A stretch of DNA of 64,000 bases from Cladopsammia gracilis (GCA_022457155.1 JAJGOT010001128.1:1-64000), one strand, 5' to 3'. Positions 39,721 to 50,085 are shown, counted from the first letter of the stretch. Notes: generated from the sequence alone by a model not told the origin. Translations and numbers: made by a program.

Positions 39721-40008
39721 CTTTGGTGAAAATAAAATGAAATAACACAACCTATTTATCTAAACTAAGAACCAATCAGAAGATTGTGCAAACCAGATGA
39801 ACGGCGTCATCTTACCACAAAACAGCTAGAAAACCGGATTTAATAACATAACTCTCATGTCGTTTTCACAAAACTAGTTTGACCGCGTCATCTTACCTTT
39901 ATTTTAACAAAGAGTTTTTCCTTATTTGCTCAAACCATGTTATTATGAAAACTAATAACTGTATAGGTAAATCATTCATATGCAAATAATACCTTCCGCG
40001 TCCTTTAG
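39721..40008. promoter_or_regulatory. Divergent promoter of element 2
   Basis: Inverted copy of 17963-18250, near-identical, with the SLOG TATA-like box at 39751-39760. It drives SLOG leftward and the GGFLP/127-aa genes rightward. Confidence 0.55.
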
Positions 40009-40083
40009 GTAACAATAGACATGCCCAAACTTGCCCGCTCTGTTCACACCCTGATTGGATCTCAAGATTTGTATTGTCTGTAG
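40009..40083 (+). other. Putative 75-nt leader intron, element 2
   Basis: GTAACA donor after CTTTAG and TGTCTGTAG acceptor, the same as 17888-17962. Identity to element 1 continues about 75 bases past the acceptor, then is replaced by unrelated coding sequence. Confidence 0.5.
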
Positions 40084-40305
40084 GAACAAAAACAACGCAA
40101 TTTCTTGGAACGAGTCAATCGAGTAGTGGATTCGCTCCAATTTGTGGATTCAGTGCAAAAGTCAAAGCTCCTCTATTTGACCCGCAAGACACCAAGCCTC
40201 AAACGAAAAAAGGAAGTGCTCAATCAGAAAGGTGGATTTCTACCAGCTTTAGCTACCTTGATTGCTCCTCTTGCTATTGATTTATTGGGCAAAGTTCTAA
40301 AATGA
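40084..40305 (+). CDS. Small basic/hydrophobic peptide gene (GGFLP type), start unresolved
   Basis: Open from the acceptor at 40084 for about 73 codons with no ATG, so the start lies in an upstream exon or is non-AUG. A basic stretch (RKTPSLKRKKE) precedes QKGGFLPALATLIAPLAIDL, a hydrophobic helix with an N-terminal GGFLP. Similar basic-plus-GGFLP peptides are known to me from adenovirus-like and Polinton-like elements as core or maturation peptides; this link is from memory. The stop overlaps the next start as ATGA. Confidence 0.5.
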   Translation, partial: EQKQRNFLERVNRVVDSLQFVDSVQKSKLLYLTRKTPSLKRKKEVLNQKGGFLPALATLIAPLAIDLLGKVLK

Positions 40306-40685
40306 GACATGTCCAAAAGATGCTGATGGTGCCCGAACAATTATTGCAAAGCTGGTTGACGAAACAGATGAAGAATGAAACCACCGTAAAACCTACAGTG
40401 GTACTTCCTACACCAGAACCATCACCTCCACCAGTCACTTTGCCTAAATCTGAAGAAAAAACGATCAAAACAGTTAGAAAACTGCCTGTCACACCTGTGT
40501 CTACTAAAGGATCCAAACTCCCCAGAAGAATAGAATCACCGTCTTCCGTTTTGCCTGACGAATCAACACTTTCTTTGCTTTTGGAAACGCCGCCTGATTC
40601 CATGCGCAAAACTGCGAAAAAACGCAAGGCACGAACACCTGTAGTAGCCAGGTTACGAAGCAACAAGCAATGGGAACCTTACTAA
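40302..40685 (+). CDS. Pro-rich, basic protein of element 2, 127 aa
   Basis: The ATG at 40302 overlaps the preceding stop (ATGA), as in coupled termination-reinitiation. Low-complexity Pro/Thr/Ser middle (PTPEPSPPPVTLP) and a basic C-terminal end (RKTAKKRKARTPVVARLRS). No domain recognised. Composition suggests a nucleic-acid-binding or virion-core role (inference). Confidence 0.55.
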   Translation: MRHVQKMLMVPEQLLQSWLTKQMKNETTVKPTVVLPTPEPSPPPVTLPKSEEKTIKTVRKLPVTPVSTKGSKLPRRIESPSSVLPDESTLSLLLETPPDSMRKTAKKRKARTPVVARLRSNKQWEPY

Positions 40686-40775
40686 ACCGGACGAACCAGT
40701 TTTTCAAGCTGAATTAAAATATAAGGGACAGACACTGTGTTGTCAGAACATTTTTAATTGGATTGGCTTTACATC

Positions 40776-41162
40776 ATGACTCCTATCATTAAGCACCACG
40801 TCCTAGAAGTGAATGATGAAAAAACAAAGGAAGCTTATTGGATATGTCTGGCTTTCATGGTGTATGACGACATTCAGAAGAGAGACCCCAGTTCCGTACA
40901 AGACAATAAACAGTTGACGACATGTTTGGATCGTACGTTTACAGTTTTGGATAACTATCGCACAAAAGCATACTAGGTATGGCACGATTTATTGAACATT
41001 CTGGATTTGCTGGCACCTTACGAACAAGACTGGATTGATAATCCACAGCAAGAAAGAGAACGCATTGAAAAGGTTATCCTGCAACCCGATCAGTTTTGTA
41101 AAACCTGTTGGTACTGGTTAGACATATTAATAAATGGTATTGATGAAGTTGACCGGTCCTAA
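40776..41162 (+). pseudogene. Element 2 gene with one in-frame TAG, ~128 codons
   Basis: The first ATG in a suitable context is 40776. Reading runs to a TAG at 40974, then continues in the same frame to TAA at 41160 with similar helical, Trp-rich composition (VWHDLLNILDLLAPYEQDW, CWYWLDILING). A single point change (for example CAG to TAG) or stop readthrough would explain it. Not recognised. Confidence 0.55.
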
Positions 41163-41230
41163 CCAGTTTGTACTTGTTAAACTGGAAAAACAGGTTTATT
41201 GATTGGTCAAAAAACTGGTTTTTAAAAACT

Positions 41231-41240
41231 GTATAAAGTT
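41231..41240 (+). promoter_or_regulatory. TATA box of the GRF gene
   Basis: GTATAAAG about 40 bases before the ATG at 41275. Upstream lie four AAACYRGTTT-type motifs within 60 bases. Confidence 0.6.
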
Positions 41241-41274
41241 TCTGCGACAGTGTTCATCACACATCAGTTTCAAG

Positions 41275-41766
41275 ATGAGTTGCTCAAAGTGTGGACTCTG
41301 CCAACAAGACCTCGAAGTAATCAAACCCGCTTCTGGAATACCTTATCTTCGCTGTTTGAATTGGAGAGAGTGCCCCTTCTTCTGCTGTGAAGACAACGTC
41401 TATGACTATCAACAATGTATCAATGACCATGTGATACCTGCATATAAAGTATGTGAAGGTGGAAAACAGATCTGTTGCAAACACATGGAAGTACCAACCT
41501 TGAGGGTGTCAAGATCAGAAAAGAACCCTTTCAGACCATACTTCATGTGCAGACAAAAGGAAAAGTGTCAGTACTTTCAATGGGCCGATGAATTGCCTGC
41601 AGATATCTTTGGTCCTCCAGTGTACAAACCAAGAGAAAGTCCAGCGGAACTGGTCAAAAAAGATCAAGACAAGAGCAAAAGACCTACACTTCAGAGACAA
41701 TTTAGCAGAATAGATAAATCAAAGTGGCAAAGAGACCTTGGAAAATTAATTGCAGATGGCGTGTAA
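41275..41766 (+). CDS. GRF-type zinc-finger protein of element 2, 163 aa
   Basis: The start at 41275 is preferred because of the TATA box at 41231; an upstream in-frame start at 41203 would lie before it. Two Cys-rich units: an N-terminal one (CSKCGLCQQD..RCLNWRECPFFCC) and a GRF-like one (ICCKHMEVPTLRVSRSEKNP then FRPYFMC..EKCQYFQWAD), with the Phe, Cys and W-A-D spacing of GRF fingers that bind single-stranded nucleic acid in host repair proteins. A basic tail follows. The last ~46 codons lie within the right terminal repeat. Function in the element unknown. Confidence 0.72.
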   Translation: MSCSKCGLCQQDLEVIKPASGIPYLRCLNWRECPFFCCEDNVYDYQQCINDHVIPAYKVCEGGKQICCKHMEVPTLRVSRSEKNPFRPYFMCRQKEKCQYFQWADELPADIFGPPVYKPRESPAELVKKDQDKSKRPTLQRQFSRIDKSKWQRDLGKLIADGV

Positions 41767-42229
41767 AATAAGCGTAAACATCACACTCTTTGTAACAAAT
41801 CAGAACTGATTGTAATCTTTGTTTACTCAATAAAATAATTTTGATTCCATGAAATATTATGTGTCCTTTGTTGTAAGTTCGACCTTCAGGGAGATAGGGG
41901 TGAAAAAAATCATGGCGCATCGGAAAAAACCTGTTAGTCAAGTCAATTAAACCAGTTCAGATATATACATGATCAACCTGATTTGACAGTTACTCCTCAT
42001 TGGTTTACACCCTCCCCATTGTTCTTTTGGCTATATATTCACACCATCACCCGGATGGTTGGGCGGAATCGTAGAACTATCATACCACACCCCCTGACGT
42101 ACAAGACCTGCATCTCATTACCTCAAAACCGGTTTGTCCAGTTTTCTTGTTCAAACAGGTCCTACCTCATTAACTCATGGCTGCTGCATATATGAATAAA
42201 ATTCGCCTAGGCATCCGTCACATACTACT
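41627..42229. repeat. Element 2 right terminal inverted repeat
   Basis: 603 bp, reverse complement of 35656-36258. Includes the 3' end of the GRF gene and its AATAAA (about 41830). Confidence 0.92.
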
Positions 42230-43757
42230 GTCGCTTAACGTATTTCCACGTTATATCGCCAAATGGCACAAAATATACAACTTAATTGGATAAAAACATC
42301 CTATAGTACAAAACAAAAGTAGTCTTTTAGAGATAAAGCGCAGGATTGTAAGGATTGAAGAGGATTACAGTTTAGCTTGATATCAAAGTTGCCTTTGTTT
42401 GCAGGAGAGGCATTGTCAATCGTGACATTTATCTGAAATCAAAATGTGTGCGTTATAACGGCTCAGTCTATTTTGAGCCGCTTTACTTAGTTGCATTTGG
42501 TTAGCTAATGTTTGTAAGATGGAAAAATAAACTGTTTGTTTGTCATAACTTCTGAGACATTTGTTTGCTGCTAGGAGAAAAATTACGGAGTCTCTTCGTC
42601 AATATTTCGGGCCTTTTCGGTTTTAGCCTTCGCACTTCATGAATACGCTTTGTAAATGCATAGTAATGACACTGTCCCGCCGAAATGGAAAAATGTCGCT
42701 TAACGTATTTCAACGTTATATCGCCAAATGGCACAAAATATACAACTTAGTTGGATAAAAAGATCCTATAGTACAAACCAAAAGTAGTAGTTTGGAGATA
42801 AAGCGCAGGATTGCAAGGATTGAAGTGGATTACAGTTTAGCTTCATATCAAAGCTGCCTTTGTTTGCTGGAGAGGCAGTGTCAATCGTGACATTTATCTG
42901 AAATCAAAATGCGTGCGTTATAACGGCTCAGATATTTTTAGCTGCTTTACTTCGTTGCATTTGCTTAGTCAATGTTTGAAAGATACAAAAATAAATTGTT
43001 TGTTTGTCATAACTTATGAGACATTTGCTAGCTCCTAGGAGAAAAATTACGGAGCCTCTTCGGCCATTTTTCGGAATTTTTCGGTTTTAAGCTCGCACCT
43101 CGTGAATACTTTTCGTAAATGCATAGTAATGACACTGTCCCGCCGAAATGGCAAAATGTCGCTCAGCTTATTTCCACTTTATATCGCCAAATGGCACAAA
43201 ATATACAATTTGGTTGGATAAAAAGATCTTATAGTACAAAACAAAAGTAGTAGTTTAGAGATAAAGCGCAGGATTGCAAGGATTGAAGTGGATTACAGTT
43301 TAGGGGTGTTTCTGCATGTACCGGTACCCATTAACCACTCACTGTCTTCTATTGTTTGTGAGGTATTGTATTTGTGGTCTTGTTTCGCATTTGTATTATT
43401 GTCGTTCATCGTTCCTTTTGTTTTACGTAATATGTGACCGGTACATGCAGAATCTACCCAGTTTAGCTTGAAATCAAAGTTGCCTTTGTTTGCAGGAGAG
43501 GCAGTGTCAATCGTGACATTTTTCTGAAATCAAAATGCGTGCGTTATAAGGCTCAGTCTATTTTGAGTTGCTTCACTTCGGTGCATTTATTAAGCTAATG
43601 TTTGTAAGATGGAGTAATAAATTGTTTGTTTGTCATCACTTCTGAGACATTTGTTGGCTCTTAGGGGAAAAATTACGTAGCCTCTTCGTCAATATTTCGG
43701 GCATTTTCGATTTTAGCCGTCGCACTTCGTGAATACTCTTCGTAAATGCATACTGAT
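42230..43757. repeat. Satellite A array, right of element 2
   Basis: Resumes exactly in phase after the target duplication GTCGCT (42230-42235). About three and a half units, ending abruptly at a junction near 43757 with unrelated AT-rich DNA. Confidence 0.88.
43312..43450. repeat. 139-bp foldback insert, fourth full copy
   Basis: Same inverted ends CTGCATGTACCGGT/ACCGGTACATGCAG, slightly diverged inside. Confidence 0.8.
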
Positions 43758-45245
43758 TTTTGTATTACAAATAGTAAATACAATGTGTTGCAATACAATA
43801 AAAAAAGAAAGCAAGAGTAAAATAGTTACGATACATATGCAAAAAGAGAAGAAAAATAACATATTAATTGAAAAAAGTACAATATAGCTTAAACGAATAT
43901 ATGTTAACTCATTGACGTCAGTCCCGGCCAAAATTGGTCTTAGAAGACCAATAAGACTCAACTGCTTTAAAAAATTGCAGCTTTCTCAATCGCGCGAACA
44001 TTTTCAGTTGCGTGCATTGACTAGAATGTCACTCAAATTGAGACATCCAATAAAAATAAAAAAGTCAGCGATTTTCGCAGAATATCAGCGTTTGAATTTG
44101 GAGAAGAACAAAAATGACCGATTTTAACGTCATAGAAGAAGAACAAAAATTACCTTTTTGCCTCCAGTTTTTCCTAAATCATCGTTGCAAACCCAAAAGT
44201 TAACATTCACAGCAAAAGTCAGGCCTAGTCCTACCTTAGCAATGATTTTTGCTCTTATTCGTTGTCCGGGCCAAGCTACATCCTCTCGTTCTAGTGCATC
44301 CTTGCCTTGCCTCGATTTTCAACATCACGACCGCACTGCATGCTGGGAAATAGCGATAATTTTTGACAGGGGTCGTTCCTTTCCCCACATATTTCATATT
44401 TATACTAAGTCCATAGCCACTCCGACCTACCACCGAAATTTAGCGCTTGTTGTTTTCTTCAGTGGGCGCAAACCCCAAAATATGCCGTGGTAGGTCATGA
44501 AATTCATCAGTAGTGGAGTCCCAAGGCTACTTCCTTTCGGAGCGGCCATTTTTTCAGTTCTACGAACAACAAGCCAAATTCGCAAACGAAGTACATCACC
44601 TTACTCGCTTCTTTGAGAAAGTGGACTCTTAGCTACTTTCACGCTTAATGATGCTCATCAGGCAGCTACTAAAGATAAAAAATGGCTGTGAACTTACCAA
44701 AAATCGCATACAAACCATATTTGAGCCGCTATTATAGCTCAACGAAGCAAAAACACGTCATAATGACGTTTCTAGAAAACTCGAGCCTTCAGTTGTTTAG
44801 AACAGCAACACTTACCATGGTAACCCCAAATATGGAGTCACGAAATCCTATGGATCGGTTATATGCAGAAAATCACTCAAAAACGTAAAAAGTCACTGAC
44901 GACAATAACTTAAGGGAGTTGCACTAGCATTCATTTAGCCCATGATTTTTTAATTGCTCTGATCGGTTAGATTTAAAAGCTATGGTGCGTAAAATATCAA
45001 TTTTGTTATCAAGGCGCAAAAGAAAACTGTCGAAGTCTAGGATGCCGCCGCCTACGCTTGTTGCAAAAACATGATATTTGGCGACAATCAAACAGTAGTT
45101 AAGAACTTTCCAATTGTTTGACTCTTTGTGCCAACCGTATAAAATGGTATTTTCAGATAAAGTCAGTTTTTCATTAAATTTTTCTCGCCACCAGTTAGAA
45201 AAAAAGTCCAAAACAACGAAGATACACTGCAAGTAATTAACATGT
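43758..45245. other. Unassigned single-copy-looking DNA
   Basis: I see no recognisable gene, RNA or repeat. Open frames are short, without domain features, and differ in composition from the coding regions elsewhere. It may be host intergenic DNA between two satellite blocks. Confidence 0.4.
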
Positions 45246-45249
45246 GTCT

Positions 45250-45515
45250 TAGAGATTGATTTTCAAGGTTCCATAAAGGACAGACTTGCCAGACTTAGAA
45301 ATCGAACTGTTTTGCCGATTCGGCGACGATTTGAGGCCAGGACGCCGATTTCGAGATCAGGTGTGCTCAAAAGTGAGATTTTGCTAAAACTTGCTCCGCA
45401 CGGCCCCAAACCGGCGTTTCGCACACTTTTCATAGAAATCGCACTGCTTTCCTGATTTGGCGATGATTTGAGGCCAGTACGACGATTTTGAGATTTGGTG
45501 TGTGCTCAAAAGTGT
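45250..45515 (-). repeat. Satellite B, two diverged units
   Basis: Two units of the ~136-bp satellite in the minus orientation (landmarks TTGAGATC.GGTGTG and GATTTGAGGCCAGTACGAC), separated from the main block by a foldback, a microsatellite and a Lys-rich open frame. Confidence 0.8.
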
Positions 45516-45543
45516 AATAATAACTGAATAATTAATTAGCTGC

Positions 45544-45687
45544 AAATTCAACTGTTAATAACATCGTCAGATCTTGTGTTTATGGTAGTGTTTATATCAA
45601 TCGAGTTAGATCCCAAAGTGATCTAACCGTGTTGCTAAAGTCAAGGAAACAGCTTCTAAAACATGCGAGTTATTAACAGTTGAATTT
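45544..45687. mobile_element. 144-bp foldback element (MITE-like)
   Basis: Perfect 19-bp inverted ends AAATTCAACTGTTAATAAC / GTTATTAACAGTTGAATTT enclose a 106-bp middle without coding capacity. No clear target duplication. Confidence 0.7.
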
Positions 45688-45699
45688 TGTCCAACATGG

Positions 45700-46030
45700 C
45701 GGATCCAAAAGTGCGTCAAACATGCAAACGAGGCTATACTTTGAACGTTAATGTCTCTGACGGGATTTTATCACACTTCCTCAAATTCGCAGGATATATA
45801 CAACGTCTTTAATACTATTTGCCAATACACTCGGCGTTATTATCGGCTCAACGGTTTGTTTCTAGCCTTGTTTACAAGTTTTTCAAACATGGAAACGAGG
45901 CTACAATTTGATCGTTAATATCTCTGAGGGGATTACAGCAAACAAATTCAAATTTGCAGGATATAAAGCATGACTTTTATACTATCTGCGAATATACTCG
46001 GTTTTAATATCGGCTCAATCTTATGCTTTT
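45700..46030 (+). repeat. Two diverged ~180-bp direct units
   Basis: The blocks CAAAC(A)TG.AAACGAGGCTA, GGATATA and ACTCGGYKTTATTATCGGCTCAA-like ends occur twice. No gene. Confidence 0.6.
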
Positions 46031-46077
46031 AGTTCAAATCCTCGAACACATGCGAAAACACCTCAACAGAAGCTAAT

Positions 46078-46222
46078 AAAATATAATATAATATATAATA
46101 TAATTTAATATAATATAATATAATATAATATAATATAATATAATATAATATAATATAATATAATATAATATAATATAATATAATATAATATAATATAATA
46201 TAATATAATATAATATAATATC
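46078..46222. repeat. (TAATA)n pentanucleotide microsatellite
   Basis: About 29 units of ATAAT/TAATA with few interruptions. Confidence 0.95.
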
Positions 46223-46387
46223 TTAGCATGCTTATAATGGTGACCAAGCAGCGAAGGATGTCTTGAAGGTGAAAAGACAAAGAGTACCGTACAACCAGGA
46301 CAAAGACATTAACTGGAACACGTTTCGCTCCGATTATCGCCACTGTGCAGTTCTTTACCAAGCAGAGGATGCTTTGGGCCTTGAAAT

Positions 46388-46557
46388 GCTACAAAGGGGC
46401 GCCAAACGGGCCTTGGGGTGCATGTCCTGGATCTCTCAGCAAACGAGAGATTGATGACCTAGCCTCGAAGGTGCTACAAAGGTGCGCCAAACGGGCCTTG
46501 GGGTGCATGTCGATGATCTCTCAGCAATGAGAGATTGATGACCAAGCCGCACGAGCC
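46388..46557 (+). repeat. 85-bp tandem duplication
   Basis: GCTACAAAGG.GCGCCAAACGG and the following TGAGAGATTGATGACC block occur twice, 85 bp apart. Confidence 0.75.
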
Positions 46558-46578
46558 CTTGACACTGAGACATATGGA

Positions 46579-47064
46579 ATGTACAAGTTAACGCTAGACT
46601 GTGCGCCAGAAACGTTTCACTTAAACGAAGATCAAACAGTTGGCGATGCAGGTAAGGACATTGAGAGAGACGAGGAAGAGAAGAAGTCCAGGAAAAGAAA
46701 AGCCCCGCCAACAGACAGTGAGAGCGACTACGAACCTGTAAACAAGGCAAAGGAGAAAACAGCAAGTGCCCTTACAACAGACAGCGAGAGCGATTTCCAA
46801 GCGCCCGTAAAGAAAACGAAAAAGAAAACAGCAAGTCCCCTGAAGAGCGATGACGAAGCGCCCGTAAAGAAAACGAAAAAGAAAGCAGCAAATCCACTAA
46901 AGAGCGACAGCGAGCAGAAGAAAAGAAGGCATCATAAGGAGAGGATGTGTAGGATAACAGGCTGCTTCTTTTACGGCTACAACCTTCAACGTGATATACA
47001 AATGCTCGTCAGGAAGGGCGGCATAGAAGAGGAAGACATTCCCCGTTTGACGTCGATGATTTGA
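46579..47064 (+). CDS. Lys-rich open frame of unknown nature, 161 codons
   Basis: Repeated motif of the type PVKKTKKKxAxPLKSD with alternating acidic SDSESD blocks, then MCRITGCFFYGYNL and a short C-terminal end that runs into satellite B, so the true end is probably lost. The style recalls nuclear, intrinsically disordered proteins. It may be a gene fragment captured between repeats; no neighbour supports expression. Confidence 0.35.
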   Translation: MYKLTLDCAPETFHLNEDQTVGDAGKDIERDEEEKKSRKRKAPPTDSESDYEPVNKAKEKTASALTTDSESDFQAPVKKTKKKTASPLKSDDEAPVKKTKKKAANPLKSDSEQKKRRHHKERMCRITGCFFYGYNLQRDIQMLVRKGGIEEEDIPRLTSMI

Positions 47065-48255
47065 GGCCAGTACGACGATTTTGAGATCTGGTGTGCTCTA
47101 AGTGAGATTTTGCTAAAACTTGCTCCTCACGGCCCCAAACGTGCGTTTTGTGCACGTTTCATAGAAATGCAGTTCTCGCTTTTTGGCGATGATTTGAGGC
47201 CAATACCACGATTTTGAGATCCGGTGTGTTCAAAAGTGAGATTTTGCCAAAACGTGCGTCTTGTGCACTTTTCATAGAAATGCACTGTTTTCGCTTTTTG
47301 GCGATGATTTGAGTCCAGCAGGATGATTTTGAGATCTGGTGAGCTAAAAAGTGAGATTTTGCCAAAACGCGCTCCGCACGGCCCAAAAGGTTCATTTTGT
47401 GCACTTTTCATAGAAATGCACTGTTTCTGCTTTTTTGCGATGATTTGAGGTCAGTACGACGATTTTGAGATCTCGTGTGCTAAAAAGTGAGATTTTGCCA
47501 AAAATTCCTCCAATGGCCCGAAACGTACGTTTTGTGCATTTTTCATACAAATGCACTGTTTTCGGGTTTTGGCGATGATTTGAGGTCAGTGCGACGATTT
47601 TGAGATCTGCTGTGCTCAAAAGTGAGATTTTGCCAAAACTTGCTCCGCACGGCCCAGAACGTGCGTTTTGTGTAATTTTCATAGAAATGCACTGTGTTCG
47701 CTTTTTGGCGATGATTTGAGGCCAGTACCACGATTTTGAGATCCGGTGTGTTCAAAAGTGAGATTTGCCAAAACTTGCTCCGCACGGCCTGAAACGCACG
47801 TTTTGTGCATTTTTCATAGAAATACACTGTTTTCGCTTTTTGGCGATGATTTGAGGTCAGTACGACGATTTTGAGATCTGCTGTGCTCAAAAGTGAGATT
47901 TTGCCAAAACTTGCTCCGCACGGCCCGAAACGTACGTTTTGTGCATTTTTCATAGAAATGCACTGTTTTCGGTTTTTGGCGATGATTTGAGGTCAGTACG
48001 ACGACTTTGAGATCTGGTGTGCTGAAAAGTGAGATTTAGCCAAAACTTGCTCCGCACGGCCCCAAACGTACGTTTTGTGCATTTTCCATAGAAAAGCGCT
48101 GCTTTTTCTTTTTGGCGATGGTTTGAGGCGAGTATGAAGATTTAGAGATCCAGTGTGTTCAAAAGTGAGATTTTGCAAAAACTTGCTCCGCACGGCCCGA
48201 AACGTACGTTTTGTGCATTTTTCATAGAAATGCACTGTTTTCGGTTTTTGGCGAT
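47040..48255 (-). repeat. Satellite B block, minus orientation
   Basis: About nine units of ~136 bp; landmarks CTCCGCACGGCCC, GTACGTTTTGTGCATTTTTC and TTTTTGGCGATGATTTGAGG. Open frames running through one or two units come from the repeat's stop-poor composition. Confidence 0.92.
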
Positions 48256-50085
48256 GACTTGAGGTGCTTAGACGGGACGTCTTCTCCTGCATGTGTTTTT
48301 GGATGTGCGACATGAGTGCTAAATCGTCAGCAAAGTCCAGGTCTTCGAGTTGTGTCAAGAGGGTCCATCTGATGCCTCGCGCTTGGTCTGCTGTTGTCTG
48401 TCTCATCACCCAGTCGATTGTCAAGTTGAAAAGCATCGCAGACATACAACAGCCTTGTATAACACCGGTCTTCACGCTGAAGCTGATCTCGCTGCTTCTT
48501 ACCCTGCATGAGAAGTTGCTTTAGAAGCTTTTGATGACAAGAACAGTCGCCTGCGGTATTCCATATGCCCTGAGAATTCGCCATAGACTCTCTCGATGGA
48601 TGCTATCAAAGGCTTTTTCAAAGTCTACAAAGTTGATGTACAGCTGTCTCTGCCATTCTGTGCACTGTTCGATGATGTTTCGCAGAGTGAATATTTGAAC
48701 TGTGCACCCTCTTCCCGGTCGAAAACCAGCCTGCTCCTTTCGGAGTTGCTGCTCCACCGCGTCTGAAATTCGCTTGATGATGATTTTTGCGAGGATCTTG
48801 CTTGGAACAGACAGGAGGGTGATTCCTCTCCAGTTGTTACAGTTGCTCAGGGCTCCCTTTTTCGGGATCTTTACTATGACGCCTTCCGTCCAATCCTCTG
48901 GTAGTTGCTTCTCGTCCCAGATGGCTGTAAAGAGTGTCTGAAGAACTTGCGCTGCAAGCTCTGGCTCTGCCCTGAAGAGTTCTGCGTTGAGGCTGTCTTG
49001 ACCAGGGGCCTTTCCGTTTTTGAGGGATCTGATGGCTGCCACAATTTCTTCTTTCTCAGGTGGCGCTGTATTTACACCCAGGTCTTTGGCCGGGTCCTGT
49101 ACATCCGCTGTAACTGTTGGTGGTGGTCTGTTTAGAACTTCGCTGAAATGTTCTGCCCATCTCCCCTCTTGTTCCGCATCTGTTGTTAGTAGCCGTCCCT
49201 GTTTATCGGCGATGGGTGCGTCTCTAGATCCCCGGTACTTGCCGCTGACGAGCTTAGTGATTTTGTACACTCGTCCTTGTTCTCCCTTGGCAGCGGCCTC
49301 TTCTGCTTCCCTTGCAAGGCCTTCCATGTAGGCCCGCTTGTTGGCCCTAGTCATTCTTTTCACTGTTTGATCAGCTTCCCTGTACTGTTGCTTGTACCTC
49401 TCTTTCAGCCTCTCCGACTTGGTCTCCAACACTCTCTTCTAAAGGGCTCTCCTGTTCTCAATGGCTTTCCAGGTATCCATTGTTATCCACTCTTTCCTCC
49501 TCTTTCGTCCTCTTCCTAAGCAAGCTTTACTGGTCTTGGTATAGGCTGATCTTATTTACTTCCACGCGGTGTCGATTCCAACCGACTCTGTCTGGGTGTA
49601 GTTTTCAGCATCTGCCAAAACTTGGAACTTGTTCTTCAGCTTAAGGATGAAGGCATTCTTTATTTTAGGGTCGCGCAGCTTCTCCACGTCAAACTGCTGT
49701 TGTCTTGGTTTCTCAGGTCCATTCTTTCTCAGTTTCACTTTCAGAGTTGCAGTGACAAGGTGGTGATCACTGCCAACTTCTGCTCTTCTTTTCACTCTAA
49801 CGTCTTGCAGCGATCTTCTCCACACCCCATTAATCATCAGGTGCTCGATCTGATTCTTGTCTTTGCCATTAGGTGAACACCAGGTAAGTTTATGATGTCT
49901 GGGTGTGCAAAGAGAGTCCCGCCAATGACAAGATCGTATGTCCAGCAGCATTCAAGCAGTCTCTCTCCATTGTTGTTCATACTTCCACACCCTTTCTTAC
50001 CCATGGCTCTCTCGTAGTTGGTGTTATCATTTCCAACTTTAGCATTCAAGTCTCCCATCACTATCTTCATTTCATGTCTTGGTAT
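48256..50085 (-). mobile_element. Truncated RTE-like non-LTR retrotransposon
   Basis: Minus-strand remains of an apurinic-type endonuclease (VMGDLNAKVGND, then NGKDKNQIEHLM and VGSDHHLV at 49556-50085) are followed by a reverse transcriptase (48521-49432: LKNGKAPGQDSLNAELF, NNWRGITLLSVPSKI, QAGFRPGRGC, FVDFEKAFDS). It continues after an in-frame TAA to GVIQGCCMSAMLFN and FADDLAL near 48300. Both ends are cut by satellite B. The clade assignment (RTE) is from motif style. Not functional: several stops and shifts. Confidence 0.85.

Larger units (their letters stand above)
35656..42229. mobile_element. Element 2: candidate Polinton satellite, 6.6 kb, in satellite A
   Basis: Termini AGTAGTATGTGACGG/CCGTCACATACTACT, 603-bp terminal inverted repeats, 6-bp target duplication. 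Contents: non-coding left arm, CTCAGAG array, intact SLOG gene, then rightward genes for a hydrophobic GGFLP peptide, a basic 127-aa protein, an interrupted 128-codon protein and a GRF zinc-finger protein. No integrase, polymerase or ATPase is visible. A mosaic relative of element 1. Confidence 0.9.

Noticed and set aside
43912..44888. Open frames of 68-111 codons in the unassigned region
   Set aside because: No domain, no neighbouring splice or promoter signals, and composition unlike the clear genes of the window.
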